Source: Paracoccaceae bacterium (GTDB lineage: Bacteria > Pseudomonadota > Alphaproteobacteria > Rhodobacterales > Rhodobacteraceae). Taken from it: 64,000 bases of DNA. Every line of letters begins with the position of its first letter. The first letter of the stretch is position 1. The stretch covers positions 1 through 64,000 of the forward strand of contig JANSXZ010000007.1 of the NCBI GenBank assembly GCA_024742705.1, written 5' to 3'. This document shows, piece after piece, positions 8,789 through 17,031 of the stretch. A model generated the notes under the pieces. That model worked only from the letters and a program-made list of their open reading frames with translations, ran no database searches and was not told where the DNA came from. Position numbers and translations under genes: made by a program.

Positions 8789-9334
8789 TCATGCCGGATC
8801 GACGAAGCGCACCTTGCCGATGTGCGGCAGGTTGCGGTTGCGCTGCGCATAATCGATGCCATAGCCCACAACAAAGGCGTCCGGGATCTCGAAACCGGTC
8901 CAGTCGGCGCTGAAGTCAACCTCGCGGCGGCTGGGCTTGTCCAGAAGGGCGATGGATTTCAGCCGCGCGGGTTTGCGGCTGCGCAGCAGGCGCATCACAT
9001 GGTTCAGCGTGTGGCCGGTGTCGACGATATCCTCGACAACCAGAACGTCGCGCCCTTCGATGGCGCCGCGCAGATCCTTCAGGATGCGCACCTCGCGGCT
9101 GCTCTGCATCCCGTCGCCGTACGAGGATGCCTCGATGAAATCCACCTCGATGGCCATGTCCAGTTCCCGCACCAGATCGGCGATGAAGATGAAACTGCCG
9201 CGCAGCAGGCCCACCACGACCAGCTTGTCGGTGTCCGCGAAGGCTGCCGCGATCTCGCGTGACAGCGTTTCGATGCGCGCCGCGATGGCCTTGGCCGAGA
9301 TCATCTCGTCGATGACATATGGACGCTCTGGCAT
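8789..9334 (-). CDS. hpt: Hypoxanthine phosphoribosyltransferase
   Basis: The 181-residue type I phosphoribosyltransferase salvages hypoxanthine (and guanine) with PRPP. The PRPP loop '[14 protein letters not shown]' (about 97-110) with its paired acidic residues is intact, as are 'GLLRGSFIF' (42-50) and the flexible-loop '[10 protein letters not shown]'. The ATG at 9334 has AAGGGGAAGCC directly upstream; an earlier in-frame ATG would add an extension the family lacks. A small membrane protein follows at 11 bases. Confidence 0.95.
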   Translation of the reverse strand: MPERPYVIDEMISAKAIAARIETLSREIAAAFADTDKLVVVGLLRGSFIFIADLVRELDMAIEVDFIEASSYGDGMQSSREVRILKDLRGAIEGRDVLVVEDIVDTGHTLNHVMRLLRSRKPARLKSIALLDKPSRREVDFSADWTGFEIPDAFVVGYGIDYAQRNRNLPHIGKVRFVDPA

Positions 9335-9359
9335 GGCTTCCCCTTGATTTCGCGGCCCG

Positions 9360-9387
9360 ATCATACGACATCGGGCGCTCACGTCAC
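9360..9387 (-). promoter_or_regulatory. Probable hpt promoter
   Basis: Reading minus, GTGACG (9387-9382), 16 bases, then TATGAT (9365-9360). The start would fall about 20 bases before the hpt ATG. Confidence 0.45.
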
Positions 9388-9408
9388 GAAGGAAATGCAA
9401 GGCCGCCC

Positions 9409-9852
9409 ATGCCCAGACACGCCGAAACCCGCAAACTGCCATACAGCGCACAGCAAATGTATGATCTGGTGGCCGATGTTGCGGATTATCCCCGGTTTCT
9501 GCCCTGGTGCGCCGCGGCGCGCATCCGCTCGGTCACGCCGCGCGGCGAGGCCGAGGTGATGGCGGCGGATCTGGTGATCAGTTTCAAGGTGTTCCGCGAA
9601 CGCTTCGGCAGCCGCGTCACGCTCTGGCCCGCCGCGCGCAAGATCGATACCGAATACATCGACGGCCCGTTCCGCTACATGATTTCGAACTGGGGCTTTC
9701 GCGACGTCGAAGGCGGTTGCGAGGTGTCGTTTCATGTCGATTTCGAGTTCAAGAACCGGGTGTTGCAGGGTATCATCGGCGTCGTCTTCAACGAGGCGAT
9801 GCACCGCATCGTGCATGCCTTCGAAGCCCGCGCCAAGGAACTCTACGGCTGA
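9409..9852 (+). CDS. RatA/COQ10-type START-domain protein
   Basis: The 147-residue product is a single polyketide-cyclase/START-like domain with the family landmarks '[19 protein letters not shown]', 'FLPWC' near the N-terminus and 'G.I..VFNEA' near the C-terminus. In mitochondria and alphaproteobacteria the closest family members (COQ10) bind ubiquinone and support respiration; in E. coli the homologue RatA was reported as a ribosome-association toxin. No antitoxin partner (RatB) is adjacent, so a ubiquinone-chaperone role is the better guess here. It is divergent from hpt and 23 bases ahead of the PrpD-like gene. Confidence 0.88.
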   Translation: MPRHAETRKLPYSAQQMYDLVADVADYPRFLPWCAAARIRSVTPRGEAEVMAADLVISFKVFRERFGSRVTLWPAARKIDTEYIDGPFRYMISNWGFRDVEGGCEVSFHVDFEFKNRVLQGIIGVVFNEAMHRIVHAFEARAKELYG

Positions 9853-9875
9853 CGCCGCCAACCGAAAGCCAAGCC

Positions 9876-11174
9876 ATGACAGATCCTCTCGCCGCCCGAC
9901 TGGCCCGCTTTGCCGCACTGGATGCGCGGCCCGCCGAAACCGCCGGGGCAGTGGCCGCGCTTTCGGCTCTCGACTGGCTGGCCTGCGGGCTTGCGGGCGC
10001 GGATGAACCGGTTGCCACGCTGGTGCGCGATCTCGCGATGTCCGAGGGCGGAACCGGCGAAGCGCATGTTTTCGGTGCCACACAGGCTTTGCCCGCGCGC
10101 GCGGCGGCCCTGGTCAACGGCACCGCTTCTCATGCGCTCGATTACGACGACACCCATTTCGCCCATATCGGGCATCCATCGGTGGCGGTTTTTCCCGCCG
10201 CGCTGGCGATGGCGGCGTCGCGCCATGCGGATGTGGCCGCGATGATGCAGGCGGCGCTGATCGGCATGGAACTGTCGGTTCGGGTCGGTCTGTGGCTGGG
10301 GCGCGGGCATTACCAGACCGGCTTTCACCAGACCGCAACCGCCGGTGCCTTTGGTGCCACGGCGGCGGCGGGCCGTCTGATCGGGCTGGATGCGGCGCGG
10401 ATGACCCATGCGCTTGCGCTCTGCGCAACCCGCGCGGCGGGGCTCAAATCGCAGTTCGGCACGATGGGCAAACCCTACAATGCCGGCCTTGCGGCTGAAA
10501 CCGGCGTGCAATGCGCGCGGCTGGCGGCGCTGGGTTTCGTGTCGAACCCGGAGGCGATGGATGGGGCTTCGGGATTCGGGGCCACCCATTGCGGCGCCGA
10601 CCATAGGGATGCCTTTGAAGGCATCGGTGACGACTGGCTGTTCGAAACCGTCAGCCACAAGTTTCACGCCTGTTGCCATGGCCTGCACGCCACGCTCGAG
10701 GCGATGGCCGACACCGGCCTTGCCGGGCCAGAAGTGGCCGAAGTGATCGTGCACACCCATCCACGATGGCTGAGCGTGTGCCATCAGCCCGCCCCCGACA
10801 CCGGGCTGGGCGCCAAGTTCAGCTATACCACCGTGGTGGCAATGGCGCTTCTGGGCGTCGACACCGGCCGCATCGAAAGCTTTTCGGATGCGCTGTGCAC
10901 CCGGCAGGATCTGCGCGCGCTGCGCGAAAAGGTGCAGGTGGTCGGTGACGAAGATCTCAGCGAAATGCAGGCCCGTATCCGTGTTCTGCGTCGCGATGGC
11001 GAAACCGTGACGGCGTTTCACGATCTTGACGCGCCGCGGGATCTGGCGGCGCGGCACGACAGGGTGACGCAAAAGGCGATCCGCCTGATCGGCCCCGACA
11101 GGGCCGCGCGCGCCGCCGATCTGATCGCCGGCAATGGCCTGGCGGCCGAACTGGATGCCTTCATCGCCGGCTGA
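9876..11174 (+). CDS. MmgE/PrpD family protein
   Basis: The 432-residue protein belongs to the MmgE/PrpD fold, which includes 2-methylcitrate dehydratase, iminodisuccinate epimerase and cis-aconitate decarboxylase. Family features are the N-terminal helical domain, 'NGTASHALDYDDTH' (about residue 80-93) with its conserved Asp-Tyr-Asp-Asp, 'TATAGAFGATAAAG' and the 'KFHACCHG' stretch. No prpB or prpC lies nearby, so it should not be named methylcitrate dehydratase from context. The ATG follows the RatA-like gene by 23 bases, suggesting one transcript. The substrate is unknown. Confidence 0.85.
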   Translation: MTDPLAARLARFAALDARPAETAGAVAALSALDWLACGLAGADEPVATLVRDLAMSEGGTGEAHVFGATQALPARAAALVNGTASHALDYDDTHFAHIGHPSVAVFPAALAMAASRHADVAAMMQAALIGMELSVRVGLWLGRGHYQTGFHQTATAGAFGATAAAGRLIGLDAARMTHALALCATRAAGLKSQFGTMGKPYNAGLAAETGVQCARLAALGFVSNPEAMDGASGFGATHCGADHRDAFEGIGDDWLFETVSHKFHACCHGLHATLEAMADTGLAGPEVAEVIVHTHPRWLSVCHQPAPDTGLGAKFSYTTVVAMALLGVDTGRIESFSDALCTRQDLRALREKVQVVGDEDLSEMQARIRVLRRDGETVTAFHDLDAPRDLAARHDRVTQKAIRLIGPDRAARAADLIAGNGLAAELDAFIAG

Positions 11175-11190
11175 ACGGCGCCTTGCGCGC

Positions 11191-11676
11191 TCAGGCCGCG
11201 CCTTCGGGTGGCAGCGCCCCGGCCAGAAGCGCCAGCGCATGGTCCCGCGCGGCAATGCGCACCCGGTCGCGCCCCAACGCACCGAATTCCACCGTCTGCG
11301 TGGCGACGGGCGCGCCGGCGCGGGCAAGGGCGAAACACACGCGGCCTTCGGGCTTCGCATCCGATCCGCCGGGCCCGGCAATACCGGTGATCGCAACCGC
11401 AAGCTGCGCCAGCGAACGGTCGAGCGCGCCGCGCGCCATTTCGGCGGCCACCGGTTCCGATACGGCGCCGTGCCGTTCCAGTGTCTGCTCTGCCACGCCC
11501 AGCATCTGCTGCTTGGCCGCGTTCGAGTAGGTGACGAACCCGCGTTCGACAACCGCCGAGGATCCCGCGATGTCGGTCAGCGCCGCGCTGACCATGCCAC
11601 CGGTGCAGCTTTCGGCACAGGCGATCATCACCCCGGCGGCGCGCGCCCGCGCGATCAGGTCGGCAACCGCGGTCAC
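11191..11676 (-). CDS. pncC: CinA C-terminal domain protein (nicotinamide-nucleotide amidohydrolase)
   Basis: At 161 residues this is the stand-alone CinA C-terminal domain. It shows the signature 'AESCTGGMVSAALTDIAGSS' (about 21-40) with the nucleophilic serine in ESCTGG, and 'AVAITGIAGPGGSDAKPEG' further on. The family deamidates nicotinamide mononucleotide to nicotinate mononucleotide for NAD recycling. The N-terminal molybdopterin-like domain of full CinA is absent, which is usual in this group. The GTG start overlaps the pgpA stop as GTGA, so the two are translationally coupled. Confidence 0.92.
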   Translation of the reverse strand: MTAVADLIARARAAGVMIACAESCTGGMVSAALTDIAGSSAVVERGFVTYSNAAKQQMLGVAEQTLERHGAVSEPVAAEMARGALDRSLAQLAVAITGIAGPGGSDAKPEGRVCFALARAGAPVATQTVEFGALGRDRVRIAARDHALALLAGALPPEGAA

Positions 11677-12173
11677 AGCAACAAGACCCCATGCGCCAGC
11701 GCGGCCAGAACGATGACACCAAGCGCGGCGAAAACCCCGGCGATCACGTCGTCCAGCATCACCCCCAAGGGATCGGCGCGGCGGTCGGCCCATCCGACCG
11801 GGCCGGGCTTGGTGATGTCGAACAGCCGAAACAGCACGAAGGCGGCGATCCAGCCCGGCCAGAGCAACGTGATATCCAGCCCCGAACGCCAGGCCGGAAA
11901 CGACAGCGCCAGCAGCGCAACCCACTGGCCGGCCACCTCGTCGATGACGATCTCGGATGGATCGTGATCGCTCTGGCCCGCCGTCGTCATCCGCGTTGCC
12001 CACAGCCCCGTGGCAAAGGCCACCACCACCGCGCCCAGCAACAGGGGAAACCCGCCCAGCACATGCAGCCCCCAGCCCAGCGGAAGCGCCACCAGCGATC
12101 CCCAGGTGCCCGGCGCCGGGCGCAGATAGCCGGTGCCGCCCACGGTCGCGATCAGCCGCGCCAGCACCATCAT
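11673..12173 (-). CDS. pgpA: Phosphatidylglycerophosphatase A
   Basis: PgpA removes the phosphate from phosphatidylglycerol phosphate at the inner membrane to make phosphatidylglycerol. The 166 residues show the N-terminal '[14 protein letters not shown]' motif, '[14 protein letters not shown]' (about 71-84) with the acidic catalytic residues, and '[17 protein letters not shown]' before the last acidic cluster '[10 protein letters not shown]'. Four hydrophobic segments fit the family. It overlaps ispDF upstream and the CinA-domain gene downstream by four bases each. Confidence 0.95.
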   Translation of the reverse strand: MMVLARLIATVGGTGYLRPAPGTWGSLVALPLGWGLHVLGGFPLLLGAVVVAFATGLWATRMTTAGQSDHDPSEIVIDEVAGQWVALLALSFPAWRSGLDITLLWPGWIAAFVLFRLFDITKPGPVGWADRRADPLGVMLDDVIAGVFAALGVIVLAALAHGVLLL

Positions 12174-13312
12174 GCCGGCACCAGCGTCGCCGTCGCGATG
12201 GCGGCGATGCCTTCGCCGCGGCCGGTAAAGCCCAGTTGTTCCGAGGTGGTCGCCTTGACGGAAACCCGGTCTTCGTCGATGCCCATGATATCGGCCATCA
12301 CCGCGCGCATGCGCGGCGCAAAAGGCCCGATTTTCGGGGTTTCACAGATCAGCGTGCAATCGACATTGCCCGGCACATATCCCATTTCAGCCGCCAGCGC
12401 GACGGCATGGCGCAGGAAGATATCGCTGGCCGCGCCCTTCCACCTGGGATCCGAGGGCGGAAAATGCTGGCCGATGTCGCCGCGGGCCAGCCCGCCATAG
12501 ATCGCATCGGTGACCGCGTGAAGGCCCACATCGGCGTCAGAGTGGCCGATCAGCCCCCGGTCATGCGGCACATGCACGCCGCACAGGGTTACATGATCGC
12601 CGGGGCCGAATTTGTGAACGTCGAAACCGTTCCCCAACCGTATATTCATGGCGTTCCTCAGGATACTGGCCGCGCGCGAAAAATCCTCGGGCGTGGTGAT
12701 TTTCAGGTTGTCGGCCTCGCCGGGCACGATGGTGACGGCCAGGCCGGCGGCGCGGGCGATTTCCACATCGTCGGCGGCGGGTGTTCCGGCGGCGCTGTCA
12801 TGGGCCGCGACGATGGCGTCATAGTCGAACCCCTGCGGCGTCTGCGCGGCAAACAGCGCGCTGCGGTCGCGGGTGCCGCTGACGCGGCCATCGTCGGCCA
12901 CCCACAGCGCATCGGTCACCGGCAGGCCCGGCGCGGCGGCCGGCGCATCCTTCAGCGCCGCGATCACCCGCTGGATCAGCGCCGGGCTGACACAGGGCCG
13001 GGCCACGTCGTGAATCAGAACCTGCCGCACGCCCAGGCCGGCCAGCGCCTGCAAACCGCTGCGCACCGATGCGGCGCGGTCGGCGCCGCCGGGCGCCAGG
13101 ATGTATCGCCCGGTCGCGGCGAAGCCATCCCACCGCGCGACATCGTCCGGATCGAGAACCAGAACGACGCGTTCGATCTGCGGCACCGCCGCAATCCGCG
13201 CCAGCGTGTGTTCGGCGACGGCCCGTCCGCCAAGGTCGCGCCATTGCTTCGGCACTCCGCCGCCCGCCCGCAAGCCCTTGCCGGCGGCAACGATAATGGC
13301 GGCGATTGTCAT
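12170..13312 (-). CDS. ispDF: Bifunctional IspD/IspF enzyme of the MEP isoprenoid pathway
   Basis: The first ~215 residues are IspD (2-C-methyl-D-erythritol 4-phosphate cytidylyltransferase) with the nucleotide loop '[16 protein letters not shown]' and the conserved '[12 protein letters not shown]'. The rest, from about residue 221, is IspF (MEcPP synthase) with 'GNGFDVHKF', the zinc-site '[14 protein letters not shown]' and '[13 protein letters not shown]'. The fusion is common in alphaproteobacteria and joins non-consecutive steps. The total of 380 residues is normal. It heads an ispDF-pgpA-pncC operon with ATGA/GTGA overlaps. Confidence 0.97.
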   Translation of the reverse strand: MTIAAIIVAAGKGLRAGGGVPKQWRDLGGRAVAEHTLARIAAVPQIERVVLVLDPDDVARWDGFAATGRYILAPGGADRAASVRSGLQALAGLGVRQVLIHDVARPCVSPALIQRVIAALKDAPAAAPGLPVTDALWVADDGRVSGTRDRSALFAAQTPQGFDYDAIVAAHDSAAGTPAADDVEIARAAGLAVTIVPGEADNLKITTPEDFSRAASILRNAMNIRLGNGFDVHKFGPGDHVTLCGVHVPHDRGLIGHSDADVGLHAVTDAIYGGLARGDIGQHFPPSDPRWKGAASDIFLRHAVALAAEMGYVPGNVDCTLICETPKIGPFAPRMRAVMADIMGIDEDRVSVKATTSEQLGFTGRGEGIAAIATATLVPA

Positions 13313-13341
13313 GAATTCCGGCTTTCTGCTGTGACACCCGT

Positions 13342-13370
13342 TGTTTAGAACGTGTCGCCGGGGGACGCAA
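13342..13370 (-). promoter_or_regulatory. Probable ispDF promoter
   Basis: Reading minus, TTGCGT (13370-13365), 17 bases, TAAACA (13347-13342), about 30 bases before the ATG. Confidence 0.45.
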
Positions 13371-13508
13371 TCACCCCGTCCCGATTGCCCAATTTATAGG
13401 CGCATGGCGGATTTCGCGCCTTGATGACGGCGCTGACGATTGTGCAACCTATTGGGAATAGGATACCCCTCCTTCATCTGCACAAGGTTTAATCAGGTGG
13501 TTGTTCAT

Positions 13509-14480
13509 TTGGCGCAAATCGCTCTGGACCCTCCGGTTTTCCTGGCTCCCATGGCCGGGATCACCGACCGGCCGACGCGCGATCTGGTCGCGGAATTCGG
13601 GGCCGGGCTGGTGGTCAGTGAAATGATCGCCAGCGCCGACATGGTCAACGCGCGCCCAGGCACCCGTGCGCGCGCCGAACTGGGCGCCGACGTGGCCGGC
13701 ACGGCGGTGCAGATCGCCGGCTGCGAGGCGGTCTGGATGGCCGAGGCGGCGCGCAGGCTGGAAGACGGCGGCGCGCGGATCATCGACATCAACATGGGCT
13801 GCCCGGCGAAAAAGGTGACCAACGGCGCATCGGGATCGGCGTTGCTGAAGACACCGGACCATGCGTTGCGCCTGATCGAGGCGGTGGTGGGCGCGGTTTC
13901 GGTGCCGGTCACGCTGAAGACGCGGCTGGGGTGGGACGATGCCAACCGCAACGCGGTTGACGTGGCGCGCCGGGCCGAGGCGGCGGGTATCGCCATGATC
14001 ACCATCCACGGCCGCACCCGCTGCCAGTTCTACAAGGGGCGGGCAGACTGGGCGGCGATCCGCGCCATCACCGATGCGGTATCGGTGCCGGTGATCGCCA
14101 ACGGCGACATCACCGATGCGGCCGAGGCGCGGGCGGCGCTTGCCGCATCCGGCGCCGCGGGGGTGATGATCGGGCGGGGCGCCCGTGGCCGGCCCTGGCG
14201 GCTGGCCGAGATCGCGCATGGGGTTTTTGGCAGGCCCGCGCCGCGTATTCCGCGCGACGCAGAGCTTGTGGACATGGTGATCCGCCATCACGAGGCCTTG
14301 CTCGGGTTCTACGGTATCGAAACCGGCCTGCGTTGCGCGCGCAAGCATCTGGGGTGGTACATGGATGACGCCGGCACGCCGCCGGCGCTGCGCCGGGCGG
14401 TTCTGACCGCGCCGGACGCCCGCGCGGTGCACCTTCGGCTGCCGGACGCTCTGATCCGCGACAGGAAGGTGGCCGCATGA
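13509..14480 (+). CDS. dusB: tRNA-dihydrouridine synthase (DusB/NifR3)
   Basis: This FMN enzyme reduces uridines in the tRNA D-loop. The N-terminal 'FLAPMAGITDRP' flavin motif, the catalytic 'NMGCPAKKVTNGASGSALL' with its cysteine, 'ITIHGRTRCQFYKG' and 'NGDITDAAEARA' are all present. Being the first gene before ntrBC is the classic nifR3 arrangement of Rhodobacter and other alphaproteobacteria. I chose the TTG at 13509 because AGGTGG sits 8 bases upstream and it gives the expected N-terminus (323 residues); a GTG at 13497 is the alternative. Its last four bases overlap ntrB. Confidence 0.93.
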   Translation: MAQIALDPPVFLAPMAGITDRPTRDLVAEFGAGLVVSEMIASADMVNARPGTRARAELGADVAGTAVQIAGCEAVWMAEAARRLEDGGARIIDINMGCPAKKVTNGASGSALLKTPDHALRLIEAVVGAVSVPVTLKTRLGWDDANRNAVDVARRAEAAGIAMITIHGRTRCQFYKGRADWAAIRAITDAVSVPVIANGDITDAAEARAALAASGAAGVMIGRGARGRPWRLAEIAHGVFGRPAPRIPRDAELVDMVIRHHEALLGFYGIETGLRCARKHLGWYMDDAGTPPALRRAVLTAPDARAVHLRLPDALIRDRKVAA

Positions 14481-15565
14481 AATCGGACGGTTCGATCTGG
14501 GCATCGCTGCCGGTGCCCGCCCTGCTGATTGACGCGGACGATCGCATCATCGATATCAACTCGGCCGCCGAAGGCTTTTTCAACGCGTCGGCGCGGGCGG
14601 TGGTGGGCGCGCCGGTCTGGGACCAGGTCGCTGTCGACGCGCCTCTGGAAGAGGCGTTCCAGCGCGCCCGGCGCAACGGCACGCCGCTGTTCGTCAACGA
14701 TGTCGATGTCGGATCGGGCGGGCGCGCCCCGTTGCAGAGCGCGCTTCAGATCGCGCCGCTGGTCGGGCATCCGGGGGTGATGATCCTGATGATCTCGCCG
14801 CGCGAACTGGCCGGCCGCATGACCCAGAGCCATTCGGTGAAATCCGCCGCGCAATCGGCGATCGGCATGGCCGAGATGCTGGCCCACGAGATCAAGAACC
14901 CGCTGGCCGGGATCACCGGCGCGGCGCAATTGCTCAGCATGAACCTGTCGAAGGACGATCTGGAACTGACCGACCTGATCGTCGCCGAAAGCCGGCGCAT
15001 CGTGAAGCTTCTCGAGCAAGTCGAGCAATTCGGCAACCTCTCGGCGCCGGATTTCAAACCTGTCAACATCCACGACGTTCTCGACCGCGCGCGCCGCTCT
15101 GCATTGCTGGGTTTTGGCGCGCACATGAACATCGTCGAGGATTACGATCCGTCGTTGCCTTTGGCCTATGGCGATCCCGACCAATTGCTCCAGGTCGTGC
15201 TGAACCTGTTGAAGAACGCATCGGAAGCTGCTGATTCAAAAGGTGGAACAATCCGAATCCATTCGTTCTTCGAACACTCGTTCCGGCTGCGCCGCTCGGA
15301 TGGCAGCGGCCAGTCTTTGCCATTGCAGGTGGAAATCATCGACGACGGGCCGGGCCTGCCCGAAAAGATCAAGGCCGATGTCTTCGATCCCTTCGTTTCG
15401 GGGCGCGAGAACGGCACCGGCCTTGGGCTGGCACTGGTCAGCAAGATCATTTCGGACCACGACGGCTGGATTTCGGTGACTTCCGTGCCTGGCCGCACCG
15501 TGTTCCGGCTTTCGCTGCCGCGCGTCCCGCGCGAGCTTGCCACATCTTCCAAGGAGACGCCCTGA
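14477..15565 (+). CDS. ntrB: Nitrogen regulation sensor kinase NtrB
   Basis: A soluble histidine kinase of 362 residues: an N-terminal PAS domain (about 5-110), the phosphorylated His137 in '[11 protein letters not shown]', and a catalytic ATPase domain with 'LLKNASEA' (N box), 'DDGPGLP' (G1) and 'GTGLGLAL' (G2). With PII protein it controls the phosphorylation of NtrC according to nitrogen status. It overlaps dusB by four bases and ntrC by one (TGATG), so it is tightly coupled with both. Confidence 0.96.
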   Translation: MKSDGSIWASLPVPALLIDADDRIIDINSAAEGFFNASARAVVGAPVWDQVAVDAPLEEAFQRARRNGTPLFVNDVDVGSGGRAPLQSALQIAPLVGHPGVMILMISPRELAGRMTQSHSVKSAAQSAIGMAEMLAHEIKNPLAGITGAAQLLSMNLSKDDLELTDLIVAESRRIVKLLEQVEQFGNLSAPDFKPVNIHDVLDRARRSALLGFGAHMNIVEDYDPSLPLAYGDPDQLLQVVLNLLKNASEAADSKGGTIRIHSFFEHSFRLRRSDGSGQSLPLQVEIIDDGPGLPEKIKADVFDPFVSGRENGTGLGLALVSKIISDHDGWISVTSVPGRTVFRLSLPRVPRELATSSKETP

Positions 15566-16932
15566 TGGACGGTACAGTATTGGTTGCCGACGACGACCGC
15601 ACGATCCGCACGGTCCTGACCCAGGCCCTGACGCGCGCGGGTTGCAAGGTGCATGCCACCAGTTCGCTGACGACGCTGATGCGCTGGGTCGGCGAGGGCA
15701 AGGGCGACGTGGTGATTTCAGATGTGGTAATGCCGGATGGTAACGGTCTGGAAATGCTGCCGAAAATCGCTCAGGATCGGCCCGGTCTGCCGGTGATCGT
15801 GATTTCTGCGCAGAACACCATCATGACGGCGATCCAGGCGGCCGAGGCGGAAGCCTATGATTATCTGCCCAAGCCTTTCGATCTGCCAGACCTGATGAAA
15901 CGCACGGCGCGGGCTCTGGAATTGAAGCGGCGCGCGCGCGGCGAGCCGCGCGCCGAGGAAAACGAACGCCCCGACGAATTGCCGCTGGTCGGGCGCACGC
16001 AGGTCATGCAAACCCTTTACCGTCTGGTGGCGCGGGTCATGAACACCGATCTGCCGGTGTTGATTTCCGGCGAAAGCGGAACCGGCAAGTCGCTGATCGC
16101 CAAGGCGATTCACGATTTCTCTGACCGCCGGTCGCTGCCTTTCCTTACCGTCACGGCCAGCGATCTGCGCGAACTGGAAGGCCCGGCGCGGGTTTTGGCG
16201 CGGGTGCGCGGCGGAACCGTTCTGATCGATGAAATCGGCGACATCGAGGAAGAGATCCAGGCCCGCATCGTGCGGATGATGGATGCGCCGGGCGATCATG
16301 TGCCGCGTTTCATGGCCACCACCCAGAGCGACCTTTCCGCGGCTATGGATGGCGGCCGCATGCGCCAGGATCTCTACTATCGGCTGTCGGGCGCTCTGGT
16401 GCATGTGCCGTCGCTGCGCGAGAGGGTCGATGACATCCCGCTGCTGGCCGAACACTTCCTCGCGCGGGCAGAACGCGAAGGCGCCCCAAAGCGCGATCTG
16501 AGCGCGGATGCCGCCGAACTGTTCCGCGCCTACAGCTGGCCCGGCAACGTGCGGCAACTGGAAAACGCGATCCGGCGGCTTGTGCTGACCAGCCGCGCCG
16601 AGGAAATCGCCAAGAGCGAGGTCGAGGTGGTGCTGGGCAACCAGCCGGAAATGGAGCCGGTTCTGGGCGCGCAGGACAGCGAGAAGCTGTCGGGCTCGGT
16701 GGCGCGGCATCTGCGCCGTTACTTCGATCTTCATGGCAACATGCTGCCGCCACCCGGATTGTATGGGCGGATCCTGCGTGAGGTCGAGGCGCCGCTGATC
16801 GAGATCGCGTTGGACGCCACCGGGGGGAATCAGGCGAAATGCGCGGATCTGCTGGGCATCAACCGCAATACGCTGCGCAAGAAAATCACTGAACTCGATA
16901 TTCAGGTGACACGCCGCCGCAAATTGATGTAA
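15565..16932 (+). CDS. ntrC: Nitrogen response regulator NtrC lacking the GAFTGA loop
   Basis: The receiver domain carries Asp53 ('ISDVVMPDG'). The AAA+ domain has Walker A 'GESGTGKS' (169-176) and Walker B '[11 protein letters not shown]' (216-226). The C-terminal helix-turn-helix is '[19 protein letters not shown]'. Between about residues 195 and 215, where bacterial enhancer-binding proteins carry the sigma-54-contacting GAFTGA loop, this protein reads '[19 protein letters not shown]' and the loop is missing. Rhodobacter capsulatus NtrC is known to lack this segment and to activate sigma-70 polymerase; the same mode is inferred here. The length, 455 residues, is slightly short for NtrC because of this deletion. 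Confidence 0.95.
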   Translation: MDGTVLVADDDRTIRTVLTQALTRAGCKVHATSSLTTLMRWVGEGKGDVVISDVVMPDGNGLEMLPKIAQDRPGLPVIVISAQNTIMTAIQAAEAEAYDYLPKPFDLPDLMKRTARALELKRRARGEPRAEENERPDELPLVGRTQVMQTLYRLVARVMNTDLPVLISGESGTGKSLIAKAIHDFSDRRSLPFLTVTASDLRELEGPARVLARVRGGTVLIDEIGDIEEEIQARIVRMMDAPGDHVPRFMATTQSDLSAAMDGGRMRQDLYYRLSGALVHVPSLRERVDDIPLLAEHFLARAEREGAPKRDLSADAAELFRAYSWPGNVRQLENAIRRLVLTSRAEEIAKSEVEVVLGNQPEMEPVLGAQDSEKLSGSVARHLRRYFDLHGNMLPPPGLYGRILREVEAPLIEIALDATGGNQAKCADLLGINRNTLRKKITELDIQVTRRRKLM

Positions 16933-17031
16933 AAACGCCACAGAACCGGGGCGAGCGTGTCACACACGTGCAACAGACTCCGGGATATGGCGGTCGGTCG
17001 CTCTGGCGACACATCATGATGAGGGCAGGCA

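Noticed and set aside
9507-11174. Long upstream extension of the PrpD-like frame
   Set aside because: It overlaps the RatA-like gene in another frame; the ATG at 9876 gives the normal family length.
9843-11552. 569-codon minus-strand frame
   Set aside because: Antisense shadow of the PrpD-like gene.
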